DNA of 64,000 bases from CAIQQQ01 sp037445025 (GCA_037445025.1 JBBILI010000022.1:1-64000), one strand, 5' to 3'. Shown: positions 42,838 to 51,222, counted from the stretch's first letter. Notes: generated from the sequence alone by a model not told the origin. Numbers and translations: made by a program.

Positions 42838-43932
42838 TTACAGGTGGCTGATGACAGCGTTCAACGTTGTGTCCACGCGGGCCCGGGCGTCGAGCCTGAC
42901 GAAGGGGTTGCTGTCCAGATCCTGCATCAGCGGGTCGGTGGCGACGAAACTCTGGTAGCGCAGGGCGATGCTCTTGGCCTTCGCCTTCAGCTTCGGGTCC
43001 TGCCCGCCGGCGTTGTACAGATCGTCCAGCGCGTCCGAAAGTCGGGTGTCGAGCGTCCTGAGCGAGACCTCGAGGTTGGTGACGTTGGCCCGGATGGCCG
43101 CGGCGTCAGGCGCGCCGTCGGTCTCCTCGATGACCTTCGCCTCCAGGGTCTTGAGCTGGTCCATCAGGTTCTTGCGGGTGCTGTCCCACAGCAGCCGCAT
43201 CTTCTGGAAGGTCACGCCGGTCCCCGTGGCGGCAGCGGCATTTTGCGGCACCGGGCCGAGCGCGTCCCGCAGGGCGCGGATCTGCGTCTGTGCGGCGGCG
43301 AGATCGCCGCTCTTGAGGCTCGCCTGGGCAGCCGCGGCCAGGGCCATCAGCGCATCCCGACGGTTCGGTGACGCGGCGATGAGGGCCCGCATCGGCTCGA
43401 CCAGCGCCTTGAGCAGATTGGCCAGCGAGGTCGCGTCCGGCGTGGCCGGCGCTGCGGTGCGCGGCGCCTGGGGCGGCGGCGGGCCCGGCGGCGGAGGCGG
43501 AGGCGGACTGGGCACGTCGGCGACGGGTTCGGGGCCGGTCGCGGACACCTGCTCCAGTTCCTGCTCCTCTTCGGCGCCGTCGACCTCGGTGCCGTCCTCG
43601 AGCAGCAGGATCACCCTTGTGAAGCCGCTGCCCTTCAGTGTTTTGATCAGCCGGCGGCTGAGCCCGGTGACGGCGCGATTGATGACGATCTTGACCAGCT
43701 TGGGGTTCTCGTCGACGTCGACATGGGCGCGGCCGAAGCGCATGTCCTTCAGCCCGGGGCTCTCCGCCTCGAGCTGCTTGCCCAGCGCCATCGGGCCTTT
43801 GATCTTGTGCAGCAGGATCTTCCCGGCACCGTCGGCGCCAAGGCCGATGGCAGCACTCAGCGGCTCCTGCTTCGACTTGACGAGCAACGCCTTCATGGAG
43901 GGGACATCCATGACATTCTTGATTTCCGCCAA
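42838..43932 (-). CDS. Unrecognised partner of the kinase: N-domain, Pro-rich hinge, helical C-domain
   Basis: A 364-residue protein not matched to a known family. Residues ~10-115 look like a compact alpha/beta domain (VKSKQEPLSAAIGLGADGAG, MRFGRAHVDVDENPKLVKIV, then RLIKTLKGSGFTRVILLLED). An acidic patch EEEQELEQ follows, then a polyproline hinge (PSPPPPPPPGPPPP, ~138-152). A helical region of ~200 residues completes the chain (ALAAAAQASLKSGDLAAAQT, LMDQLKTLEAKVIEETDG). The best start is TTG 43932, with GGGAGA 7 bases upstream. The kinase gene follows 24 bases later, so the two probably form one operon. Its function, perhaps scaffold or kinase substrate, is inference. Confidence 0.7.
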   Translation of the reverse strand: MAEIKNVMDVPSMKALLVKSKQEPLSAAIGLGADGAGKILLHKIKGPMALGKQLEAESPGLKDMRFGRAHVDVDENPKLVKIVINRAVTGLSRRLIKTLKGSGFTRVILLLEDGTEVDGAEEEQELEQVSATGPEPVADVPSPPPPPPPGPPPPQAPRTAAPATPDATSLANLLKALVEPMRALIAASPNRRDALMALAAAAQASLKSGDLAAAQTQIRALRDALGPVPQNAAAATGTGVTFQKMRLLWDSTRKNLMDQLKTLEAKVIEETDGAPDAAAIRANVTNLEVSLRTLDTRLSDALDDLYNAGGQDPKLKAKAKSIALRYQSFVATDPLMQDLDSNPFVRLDARARVDTTLNAVISHL

Positions 43933-44123
43933 TTTTGTTCTCCCACAGGCAAGACCGGCCGGAGCGCGATTGGTTCGCGCCTGCTTCCGGCAGACAGGCC
44001 CTTGATTTAACAAGTTCGCGTTTCGGCGTCAGTCCCGTCGATGGAAACTTATTGTTGAATGACCCGAGATCGATAGCACGGTCAGCATCGTCGTCGTGCC
44101 TGGGCGCATGCCCTGGCCGCGTG

Positions 44124-44155
44124 GCCTCATCCGGTTTGCCGGATGAGGCTGTTTT
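44124..44155 (+). terminator. Terminator-like hairpin in the hisB leader
   Basis: GCCTCATCCGG-TTTG-CCGGATGAGGC, an 11 bp perfect stem, is followed by TGTTTT on the plus strand. It lies 18 bases before the hisB ATG and has no upstream plus-strand gene to terminate. It may be an attenuator for the his operon. No obvious histidine-rich leader peptide is seen before it. Confidence 0.5.
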
Positions 44156-44172
44156 CGGCTAGGTGTGCCGCC

Positions 44173-44763
44173 ATGGCACGTATCGCAGAGTTGTCCCGCC
44201 GAACCGCGGAGACCGACATCGCCCTTCGGCTGGATCTCGACGGGTCCGGTGTCGCCGAAATCGACACCGGGATCGGGTTTCTCGACCATATGCTGACGGC
44301 GCTGACCCGCCACGCGCTGTTCGACCTGCGGGTGAAGGCGCTGGGCGACCTTCATATCGATTTTCACCATACCACCGAGGATGTCGGCATCGTGCTCGGC
44401 CAGGCGCTGGCGCGGGCGCTGGGCGACAAGGCCGGCATCACCCGGTTCGGCCATGCGGTGATCCCGATGGACGAAGCGCTGGCGGAGGCCGCGATCGACA
44501 TCTCCGGGCGGGCGCATTGCGCCTGGTCGGTCAGCTTCCTGCGCGACAAGGTGGGCGAGATGGACACCGAGCTGTTCGAGGAGTTCTTTCGCGCGCTGGC
44601 CGGCAATGCCCTGATCACGCTGCATGTGCGCGAGCTTGCCGGCAGCAACGCGCATCATGTGGCGGAGGCCTGCTTCAAATCGGTGGCGCGCGCGCTGCGC
44701 CAGGCTGTGGCGATCGATCCGCGCCTCGAAGGCGCGGTGCCGTCCACCAAGGGGTCGCTATGA
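44173..44763 (+). CDS. hisB: Imidazoleglycerol-phosphate dehydratase
   Basis: A 196-residue HisB. It shows the manganese-binding histidine motifs GIGFLDHMLTALTRHALFDL (~33), DFHHTTEDVGIVLGQAL (~62) and SNAHHVAEACFKSVARAL (~155), with DLSGRAHC-like IDISGRAHCAW at ~108. It converts imidazoleglycerol phosphate to imidazole-acetol phosphate. The ATG at 44173 is chosen over an ATG ten codons earlier that lies at the leader hairpin. It is the first gene of the his operon and overlaps the DUF2628 gene by 4 bases. Confidence 0.96.
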   Translation: MARIAELSRRTAETDIALRLDLDGSGVAEIDTGIGFLDHMLTALTRHALFDLRVKALGDLHIDFHHTTEDVGIVLGQALARALGDKAGITRFGHAVIPMDEALAEAAIDISGRAHCAWSVSFLRDKVGEMDTELFEEFFRALAGNALITLHVRELAGSNAHHVAEACFKSVARALRQAVAIDPRLEGAVPSTKGSL

Positions 44764-45110
44764 AGGTCTTCACCGCCATGACCCGGCCGGGCTCGGCACC
44801 CGAGCTGGTGCCGGAAGGCTTCTCCTGGGGCGCCCTGGTGTTCGGGCCGATCTGGCTGGCGGCCCATGGCGCCTGGGTGTTCGCCGCCATCGGCCTCGTG
44901 CTCGATGTCACCGTCGATGTCTGGGGGCCGGGCTGGAGCTGGGCGGTGCTGCCGGTGCTGTACGGGCTGTTCGGCCAGGATCTGCGCCGCGGAGCACTGG
45001 AGCTGCGCGGCTTCACCCTGGCGCACGTGGTCGCCGGCCGTGATTTCGACACCGCCTTCGGCCGGCTGCTGGCAGCACAGCCCGACCTTGTACAGGAACT
45101 GGCGCGATGA
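44760..45110 (+). CDS. DUF2628 family membrane protein
   Basis: A 116-residue protein. After MKVFTAMTRPG it has GFSWGALVFGPIWLAAHGAW, the usual DUF2628 pattern, with two or three hydrophobic segments and a short soluble tail (FDTAFGRLLAAQPDLVQELA). The function is unknown. It overlaps hisB upstream and hisH downstream (ATGA), so it is expressed with histidine biosynthesis genes. This insertion between hisB and hisH is typical of the group. Confidence 0.85.
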   Translation: MKVFTAMTRPGSAPELVPEGFSWGALVFGPIWLAAHGAWVFAAIGLVLDVTVDVWGPGWSWAVLPVLYGLFGQDLRRGALELRGFTLAHVVAGRDFDTAFGRLLAAQPDLVQELAR

Positions 45111-45766
45111 GCGGGCAGAACCCGGAGATCGTCGCCGTCATCGACTATGGCAGCGGCAACCTCGCCTCCGCCTCGCGCGCCATCGCCCTGGCCGCCAATC
45201 GCGCGCAGATCCCCACGCTGGTCTATGTCACCGACGATCCGGCGATCGTGGCCAAGGCGCATCGGATCGTGCTGCCCGGCCAGGGCGCGTTCACCGACTG
45301 CGCGCTGGGCCTGGCCCGCAGGCCGGGCCTGCGCGAGGCGATGTTCAAGCGGGTCAACGAAGGCGCGCCGTTCCTGGGGATCTGCGTGGGCATGCAGCTG
45401 ATGGCCGAGCGCGGGCTGGAGCACATGACCAGCCGCGGCTTCGGCTGGATCCGCGGCGAGATCACCGAAATGGCGCCGCCACGCCCGTTGCGCCTGCCGC
45501 AGATGGGCTGGAACGGGCTGGACTTCACCCCTGGCAGCCATCCGCTGCTCGACGGGCTGAAACCCGACGATCACGTGTATTTCGTGCACAGCTTCGCGCT
45601 CACCGGCGGTGACCCGGCGCAGTGCCTGGCGACGACAGAGTATGGCGGCAAGGTGCCGGCCTTCGTCGCCACCGGCAACCGCGCCGGCACGCAGTTCCAT
45701 GTCGAGAAGAGCCAGGATGTCGGGATCCGCATCCTGGAGAACTTCCTGCGGTGGCAGCCTTCATGA
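45107..45766 (+). CDS. hisH: Imidazole glycerol phosphate synthase, glutamine amidotransferase subunit
   Basis: A 219-residue class I amidotransferase. It shows VIDYGSGNLASASRA (~11), VLPGQGAFTDC (~55), the nucleophile Cys in FLGICVGMQLM (~89), MGWNGLDF (~131) and the His/Glu pair in YFVHSFAL and GTQFHVEKSQDVG (~200). It supplies ammonia to HisF. It overlaps both neighbours by 4 bases. Confidence 0.97.
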   Translation: MSGQNPEIVAVIDYGSGNLASASRAIALAANRAQIPTLVYVTDDPAIVAKAHRIVLPGQGAFTDCALGLARRPGLREAMFKRVNEGAPFLGICVGMQLMAERGLEHMTSRGFGWIRGEITEMAPPRPLRLPQMGWNGLDFTPGSHPLLDGLKPDDHVYFVHSFALTGGDPAQCLATTEYGGKVPAFVATGNRAGTQFHVEKSQDVGIRILENFLRWQPS

Positions 45767-46323
45767 GCGGGCAGCCGGCCCAGGAGCACACGGTCTCGGT
45801 CGAGCGGGTGACCAGCTTCACCGACGAGGATCTGGCGGCGCTGTGCGAGGCGGCCGATGCGGCGATCATCGATGGCGGCGGCTTCGGCTGGGTGACGCCG
45901 CCGGGACGGCTGGCGCTGGAGCGGCATTTCCGTGGCCTGCTGCTGGTGCCGGAGCGCGAGCTGTTCGTCTGCCGGCTCGACGGCGTGATCGTGGGCTCGG
46001 TGCTGCTGGTGCGGCCGCCGCGCAACAACGAGGCGCAGGCCTTCGCCGCCACGCTGACGCAGAGCTTCATCGCCCCCTATGCCCGCGGCCACGGTCTGGC
46101 CAGGATGATCACCCTTCGCGTCGAGGAAGGGGCGCGGGCGCTGGGCTACCACGTGCTCAACCTCGATGTGCGCGAGACCCAGACGGCGGCGATCGCGCTG
46201 TATGAGAGCCTGGGCTACATCCGCTGGGGCCTGCACCCGGCCTATGCCCGCGTCGGCGGTCAAACCGTGCGCGGCGTGTTCTATTACAAGCTGCTGCAGC
46301 CCGGCGGTCGGATCGCATCATGA
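45763..46323 (+). CDS. GNAT family N-acetyltransferase
   Basis: A 186-residue acetyltransferase. The acetyl-CoA-binding motif A is IAPYARGHGLARMITLRVEE (~104-123), followed by YHVLNLDVRETQTAAIALYE (~128) and SLGYIRWGLHPAYAR. The substrate is unknown. The ATGA overlap with hisH fixes the start, and its stop overlaps the hisA start, so it is embedded in the his operon. Confidence 0.88.
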   Translation: MSGQPAQEHTVSVERVTSFTDEDLAALCEAADAAIIDGGGFGWVTPPGRLALERHFRGLLLVPERELFVCRLDGVIVGSVLLVRPPRNNEAQAFAATLTQSFIAPYARGHGLARMITLRVEEGARALGYHVLNLDVRETQTAAIALYESLGYIRWGLHPAYARVGGQTVRGVFYYKLLQPGGRIAS

Positions 46324-47048
46324 TAACAGCCTATCCCGCCATCGACCTCAAGGACGGCGCCTGCGTGCGGCTGCGACGCGGCGAGATGAACGACGCGACG
46401 GTGTATTCCGACGATCCCGGCGCGCAGGCGCTGGCCTGGCAGACCGCGGGCTTCGCATGGCTGCATGTGGTGGACCTCAACGGCGCCTTTGCCGGCCGAC
46501 CGGTGAACGCGCTGGCGGTGGAGCACATTCTCCACAACGTCACCATCCCCGTGCAGCTCGGCGGCGGCATCCGCAGCCTGGAGGGCATCGCCACCTGGCT
46601 GGAGGCGGGCATCACCCGGGTCATTCTGGGCAGTGCGGCTGCGAAGAACCCTTCGCTGGTGCTGGAGGCCTGCCGTGAGTTCCCGGATCGCATCGCCGTC
46701 GGCATCGATGCGCGGGACGGGTTTGTCGCCACCGAAGGCTGGGCCGAGACCTCGACCATGCCGGCCACCGAGCTGGCCCGGCATTTCGAGGGCGCCGGGG
46801 TCAGTGCCATCATCTACACCGACATCGCCCGCGACGGCATGCTGGGCGGACTCAACATCGACCAGACGGTGTCGCTGGCAAACGGCATCTCCACGCCGGT
46901 GATCGCCTCCGGCGGCGTGGGGTCGCTCGCCGATCTGCAGGCGCTGCGCGACGCGCGGTGCCCGGGAATCGAAGGCGTGATCATCGGCCGTGCGCTCTAC
47001 GATGGGCGGGTGGATCCGGCCGCGGCATTGGCGCTCCTGGAGCCCTGA
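46320..47048 (+). CDS. hisA: Phosphoribosylformimino-5-aminoimidazole carboxamide ribotide isomerase
   Basis: A 242-residue TIM barrel. It shows YPAIDLKDGACVRLRRGEM (catalytic Asp ~9), HVVDLNGAFAGRPVN (~49), QLGGGIRSLEGIATWLEAG (~79) and YTDIARDGMLGGLN (second Asp ~167), ending IIGRALYDGRV. Catalyses step four of histidine synthesis. A 116-base gap separates it from hisF, with no gene in it. Confidence 0.96.
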   Translation: MITAYPAIDLKDGACVRLRRGEMNDATVYSDDPGAQALAWQTAGFAWLHVVDLNGAFAGRPVNALAVEHILHNVTIPVQLGGGIRSLEGIATWLEAGITRVILGSAAAKNPSLVLEACREFPDRIAVGIDARDGFVATEGWAETSTMPATELARHFEGAGVSAIIYTDIARDGMLGGLNIDQTVSLANGISTPVIASGGVGSLADLQALRDARCPGIEGVIIGRALYDGRVDPAAALALLEP

Positions 47049-47164
47049 CCGGATCACTTCGCGGATTGTCCATAGATCCGCCAAAAGTTTCATCACCCGT
47101 GCGCGATCAGCGCTTGCATCGTCACGGTCCCGCCTTTCAAAGAGGCAGTTGAAGGAGCTACTCG

Positions 47165-47941
47165 GTGCTGAAGCTTCGCGTCATCCCCTGTCTGGACGTC
47201 AAGGACGGCCGCGTCGTCAAGGGCGTCAACTTCGTGCAGCTGCGTGACGCCGGTGATCCGGTGGAGCAGGCGCGCGTCTATGACGCGGCGGGTGCCGACG
47301 AGCTGATCTTTCTCGACATCACCGCCAGTTCTGACAACCGCGACACGATCCTGGACGTGGTCGGCCGCACCGCGGCCGAGGTGTTCCTGCCGCTGACGGT
47401 GGGTGGCGGCATCCGTTCGATCGACGACATGCGCAGGCTGCTGCTGGCCGGTGCCGACAAATGCTCGATCAACTCGGCCGCCATCGCGCGTCCGGAGCTG
47501 ATCCGGGAGGCGGCGCAGAAATTCGGCAGCCAATGCGTGGTGGTCGCCATCGATGCCAAGCAGGTGAGCCGGTATGACTGGCACGTGTTCAGCCATGGCG
47601 GCCGCACCGACACCGGCCTCGACGTGCTGGACTGGGCGCGCCAGGTGGCCGAGCTCGGCGCCGGCGAGATTCTGCTGACCAGCATGGACCGTGACGGCAC
47701 CGGCCAGGGCTTTGATCTCGACCTGCTGCACGCGGTGTGCTGCTCGGTGCGGATCCCGGTGATCGCCTCGGGCGGTGCGGGGCAGCTGCATCATTTCATC
47801 GACGGCGCGCTGGCCGGTGCCACCGGGCTGCTGGCCGCCAGCGTGTTTCATTTCGGCACCTTCACCGTGCCGCAGGTGAAGGACTGCCTGCACGCCGCGG
47901 GCCTTCCGGTGCGCCTGCTGCGCCAGCTTGAGACGACCTGA
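47165..47941 (+). CDS. hisF: Imidazole glycerol phosphate synthase, cyclase subunit
   Basis: A 258-residue TIM barrel. It shows VIPCLDVKDGRVVKGVNF (catalytic Asp ~11), LIFLDITASSDNRDTILD (~49), PLTVGGGIRSIDDMRRLLLA (~79) and LLTSMDRDGTGQGFDL (Asp ~177), with IASGGAGQLHHF near the end. The start codon is GTG at 47165, preceded by AAGGAG (47151-47156). It partners HisH. Confidence 0.97.
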   Translation: MLKLRVIPCLDVKDGRVVKGVNFVQLRDAGDPVEQARVYDAAGADELIFLDITASSDNRDTILDVVGRTAAEVFLPLTVGGGIRSIDDMRRLLLAGADKCSINSAAIARPELIREAAQKFGSQCVVVAIDAKQVSRYDWHVFSHGGRTDTGLDVLDWARQVAELGAGEILLTSMDRDGTGQGFDLDLLHAVCCSVRIPVIASGGAGQLHHFIDGALAGATGLLAASVFHFGTFTVPQVKDCLHAAGLPVRLLRQLETT

Positions 47942-47944
47942 TCC

Positions 47945-48496
47945 ATGGCCAAGACCGTCAAGAAGACTTCCCCTGCGGCCGCTGCTCCGGTCAAGTCCGC
48001 TGCGGTCAAGAAGCCTGCCGGCAAGAAGCCGGTTGCCAAGAAGGCGAAGCTTGCCGGTGCAAAGAAGAAGCTGGCTTCGGCGGTGCTGCCGGCGTCGCTG
48101 CTGAACCCGCCGGCGATGCTGGTGGAGGCAGGTTCGGGCGCCGAGGTGCTTGACCGGCTATACACCGTCGTGGCCGGCCGCAAGGGGGCTGATCCTTCGG
48201 TGAGCCATTCGGCGCGGCTGCTGTCGCGCGGGACAGCCAAGATCGCGCAGAAATTCGGCGAGGAGGCGGTGGAGTGCCTGATCGAGGCGGTGGCGGGCAA
48301 CCGGCGTGAGCTGGTCGGCGAGAGTGCCGATGTGCTGTACCATCTGCTGGTGATGTGGGTGGATGCGGGCGTGTATCCTGGCGAAGTCTGGGCCGAGCTG
48401 CACCGGCGCGAGGGGGTTTCCGGCATTGCCGAGAAGGCGGCCCGGCCGCAGAAGCTGGCGATGGCGTTCGGGCTGGGGACGACGAAAATTCCATAG
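47945..48496 (+). CDS. hisE: Phosphoribosyl-ATP pyrophosphatase with Lys/Ala-rich N-terminal extension
   Basis: A 183-residue protein. Residues ~65-160 are the MazG-like HisE domain: VLDRLYTVVAGRKGADPSVS, then ARLLSRGTAKIAQKFGEEAV and ECLIEAVAGNRRELVGESAD with the Mg-binding EExxE...ExxD pattern. The first ~50 residues are an unusual low-complexity lysine/alanine/proline tail resembling histone H1 (KKPAGKKPVAKKAKLAGAKK). Typical HisE proteins are ~105-110 residues. It ends at an AT-rich hairpin element that probably terminates the his operon. Confidence 0.93.
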   Translation: MAKTVKKTSPAAAAPVKSAAVKKPAGKKPVAKKAKLAGAKKKLASAVLPASLLNPPAMLVEAGSGAEVLDRLYTVVAGRKGADPSVSHSARLLSRGTAKIAQKFGEEAVECLIEAVAGNRRELVGESADVLYHLLVMWVDAGVYPGEVWAELHRREGVSGIAEKAARPQKLAMAFGLGTTKIP

Positions 48497-48502
48497 CAAG
48501 AA

Positions 48503-48614
48503 CTTCTTTTCTGAAGAAAAGAAGCAAAAGACTTTTCATCCCTTGGATACCCTCTCTCCGAACAAGGGCGTCAGCCAATCAAAAGTTTTTTGGTTCTTTT
48601 TTCAAAAAAGAACC
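48503..48614. repeat. AT-rich paired-hairpin element, locus 5 (inward type)
   Basis: CTTCTTTTCTGAAGAAAAGAAG (48503-48524) plus CAAAAGACTTTT, then a centre with CCCTTG/CAAGGG arms, then TTTTTTGGTTC and the hairpin GGTTCTTTTTTCAAAAAAGAACC (48592-48614). It follows hisE by 6 bases and precedes the HIT gene on the same strand. Confidence 0.8.
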
Positions 48615-48646
48615 GCTTGTCTTAATATCCTTACGGAGCCGCCGAA

Positions 48647-49027
48647 ATGCCGGTAAAAGGCCTGGGCACCTACGACCCGAACAACATTTTCGCCCGCATC
48701 CTCCGCGGCGAGATCCCGAGCCGGAAGGTATTCGAGAACGAGCACGCCGTGGCGTTTCACGACATCGCCCCGCAGGCGCCGGTGCATGTGCTGGTGATCC
48801 CGCGTGGCCCCTACATTTCGGCCGCGGACTTCACCGCGAAGGCAAGCGATGCGGAGATCGTTGGCTTCTTCCGCGCGGTCGGCGCGGTCGCGCGCGCGCT
48901 GGGCCTGGAGGAGCCGGGCTACCGGCTGCTGGCCAACATGGGCGAGCATGCCGGGCAGGAGGTGCCGCATTTTCATGTGCATCTGCTGGCGGGGCGTCCG
49001 CTCGGGTCGATGCTGGTCAATCCGTAA
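48647..49027 (+). CDS. HIT family (HinT-like) nucleotide hydrolase
   Basis: A 126-residue histidine-triad protein. It shows NIFARILRGEIPSRKVFENE (~13-32), HDIAPQAPVHVLVIPR and the catalytic triad in VPHFHVHLLAGRPLG (~107-121). HinT-type members hydrolyse AMP-lysine and related phosphoramidates. The location after hisE is common in alphaproteobacteria. The 3' end overlaps the convergent MaoC gene by 11 bases. Confidence 0.93.
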   Translation: MPVKGLGTYDPNNIFARILRGEIPSRKVFENEHAVAFHDIAPQAPVHVLVIPRGPYISAADFTAKASDAEIVGFFRAVGAVARALGLEEPGYRLLANMGEHAGQEVPHFHVHLLAGRPLGSMLVNP

Positions 49028-49463
49028 CGGCCGGCCTGCGCGCCAGAATGTAGGTGACCCCGGCCTGCATGACGACGTCGCCTGCGGCATCGGCGGTGGT
49101 GATGTCGATCACGCCGACGCCGCGGGCGGGGTTGCGCGATGACGGGCGGGCCTCTCTCCAGCGTGCGGTGACGGTGTAGTCCTGGTTCGGCCGCACCGGC
49201 ACGCTGAAGCGTGCCTCGTTCAAAGCGCCGCCGGCGATGATCCGCACACCGGCGATGGCGCGCACCATCAGCCCGATCGAGACGGCCTGGGTGTGAACGC
49301 CCGAGGCGCACAGGCCTTCGAAATAGGTGCCTTGCGCAAGGGCGTCGTCGAGGTGCCAGGGCTGAGGGTCGAAGCGCCGGGCGAAGTCGATGATCTCGGC
49401 CGCGGTGAGGGAGAAGCGGCCGCAGTCGATGCGTTGGCCGAGCGTCAGGTCTTCCAGATACAT
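49017..49463 (-). CDS. MaoC-like dehydratase (hot-dog fold)
   Basis: A 148-residue single hot-dog domain. It shows LTLGQRIDCGRFSLTAAEII (~6-25), the hydratase-type FARRFDPQPWHLDDALAQGT (Asp/His dyad, ~27-46), FEGLCASGVHTQAVSIGLMV and NEARFSVPVRPNQDY. It probably hydrates an enoyl-CoA or acts as a thioester dehydratase. The substrate is unknown. ATG 49463 is used because the longer frame adds 81 low-quality residues. Confidence 0.88.
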   Translation of the reverse strand: MYLEDLTLGQRIDCGRFSLTAAEIIDFARRFDPQPWHLDDALAQGTYFEGLCASGVHTQAVSIGLMVRAIAGVRIIAGGALNEARFSVPVRPNQDYTVTARWREARPSSRNPARGVGVIDITTADAAGDVVMQAGVTYILARRPAVTD

Positions 49464-49644
49464 GCGAGGTTCCCAAGGAGCGCCGGCGGCGTGCCGCATC
49501 TGAGCGGAGCGCGCGGTCACGCTCAATGAATTCTCGACCGCCCTGGCCGCGCGGATTGCGTCGCATTGACGCGACCGCGGCGCGGCGGGCAGGTATGGTG
49601 GCAGGCCTCTGGGGCTGTCACGATGCCGGCCCTGTGGCCGAGGG

Positions 49645-51222
49645 ATGATGAAGGACCTGATCATGCCTGATGGCCGCGCCGATCTGCGGCTCCCCGATGC
49701 GGACACCCCGCGCGCGGTGCTGCGCCGGGTGTTCGGCTTTCCGGCGTTCCGGGGCCTGCAGGAGGAGGCGGTCGATCATGTCACCGCGGGTGGCGATGCG
49801 CTGGTGCTGATGCCGACGGGCGGCGGCAAGAGCGTGTGCTACCAGGTGCCGGCGCTGTGCCGGCCGGGCACGGCCATCGTGATCTCGCCGCTGATCGCGC
49901 TGATGGACGACCAGGTCGCGGCCCTGCGTCAGCTCGGCATCGCGGCCGGCGCCCTGCATTCCGAGAACGATCCCGAGGAGGCGCGGCGCATCGGCCGCGC
50001 GCTCGATGCCGGCGAGCTGGACCTGATCTATGTCTCGCCCGAGCGGCTGCTGACCCAGGGCACGCTGGAGCGGCTGCAGCGGCTGCAGATCGCGCTGGTG
50101 GCGATCGACGAGGCGCATTGCGTGAGCCAGTGGGGCCACGAGTTCCGCCCGGAATACCGCGACCTCGCCCAGCTGGCGCAGCTGTTTCCGGATGTGCCGC
50201 GCCTGGCGCTGACCGCCACCGCCGATCCGCGCACGCGCGCGGACATTCTGGCCGCGCTCGACATGCGGGACGCCGCGGTGTTCGCCGCCAGCTTCCACCG
50301 GCCGAACCTGCACATCACCGCCGAGCCCAAGCAGGGCGAAACCGCGCAGCTGCTGGCGCTGCTGGAGCGCCATCGCGGCGAGGCCGGCATCGTCTACTGC
50401 GGCAGCCGCGCCAAGACCGAGCGGATCGCCGCCTCGCTGTGCGGCAAGGGAATCACCGCGCTGGTGTTCCATGCCGGCATTCCCGTGGAGGACAAGCGCG
50501 CCGCGCTGGCGCGGTTCCGCTCGGGCGAGGCGGTGGTGATCGTAGCCACGATCGCCTTCGGCATGGGCATCGACCGGCCGGATGTGCGCTTCGTGGTGCA
50601 TCTCGATATGCCGGACAGCCCGGAGGCGTATTACCAGCAGATCGGCCGCGCCGGGCGTGACGGCGACACCTCGGAGACGCTGCTGCTGTACGGCGGCGAG
50701 GACATCGCCCGGGCGCGGCATTTCCTGCAGATCTCCGCGGCCCCCGAGGCGCAGAAGCGGGCCATGCGGGGCCGGCTTGAGGCGATGATCAGCCTCACCG
50801 AGACGACGGAATGCCGGACTCGGACCTTGCTGGCGTGTTTCGGCGAGGAACTCTCGGGCACCTGCGGGCACTGCGACAACTGCGCCAGCCCGATCGGCAC
50901 GTTCGACGGCACCACCGAGGCGCAGAAGCTGCTTTCGGCCGTCTACCGCACCGGGCAGCGCTTCGGCGGGCTGCACGTGATTTCGGTGCTGATGGGCAAG
51001 GCGTCGGACATGGCGGCGAAGTTCGGCCATGACAGGCTGCCGGTGTGGGGCATCGGCGCCGACCGCAAGCTGGATTTCTGGCGCGGTGTGCTGCGCCAGA
51101 TGATCACGCGCGGGGTGCTGGAAGTGGATATGGGCGAGTTCGCCACCGTCAGCCTGGTGCCCGAGAAGGCGCGTCCCATTCTGCGCGGCGAGGAGCGGGT
51201 GATGCTGCGCGACGATCTGTAG
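49645..51222 (+). CDS. recQ: ATP-dependent DNA helicase RecQ (ends at an in-frame amber codon)
   Basis: A 525-residue product. It shows motif 0/I FRGLQEEAVDHVTAGGDALV and LMPTGGGKSVCYQ (Walker A ~57), the DEAH box AIDEAHCVSQWGHEFRPEY (~155), GIVYCGSRAKTE (~248), the QIGRAGRDG motif VI (~332), a zinc-binding cysteine cluster (C~391...C-G-H-C-D-N-C ~413) and a winged-helix RQC domain. The frame stops at TAG (51220-51222), yet a clear HRDC domain continues in the same frame to 51519. Full RecQ is ~600-610 residues, so this product lacks its HRDC domain unless the stop is read through. Confidence 0.92.
   Translation: MMKDLIMPDGRADLRLPDADTPRAVLRRVFGFPAFRGLQEEAVDHVTAGGDALVLMPTGGGKSVCYQVPALCRPGTAIVISPLIALMDDQVAALRQLGIAAGALHSENDPEEARRIGRALDAGELDLIYVSPERLLTQGTLERLQRLQIALVAIDEAHCVSQWGHEFRPEYRDLAQLAQLFPDVPRLALTATADPRTRADILAALDMRDAAVFAASFHRPNLHITAEPKQGETAQLLALLERHRGEAGIVYCGSRAKTERIAASLCGKGITALVFHAGIPVEDKRAALARFRSGEAVVIVATIAFGMGIDRPDVRFVVHLDMPDSPEAYYQQIGRAGRDGDTSETLLLYGGEDIARARHFLQISAAPEAQKRAMRGRLEAMISLTETTECRTRTLLACFGEELSGTCGHCDNCASPIGTFDGTTEAQKLLSAVYRTGQRFGGLHVISVLMGKASDMAAKFGHDRLPVWGIGADRKLDFWRGVLRQMITRGVLEVDMGEFATVSLVPEKARPILRGEERVMLRDDL

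Noticed and set aside
39952..43371. 1139-codon plus-strand open frame opposite the kinase pair
   Set aside because: It begins inside a repeat and runs antisense to two genes with recognisable domains and ribosome sites. The composition (Leu/Gly/Val/Arg/His) is typical of an antisense shadow.
44014..44123. Histidine-rich leader peptide for classic his attenuation
   Set aside because: No short frame with a run of His codons precedes the hairpin.
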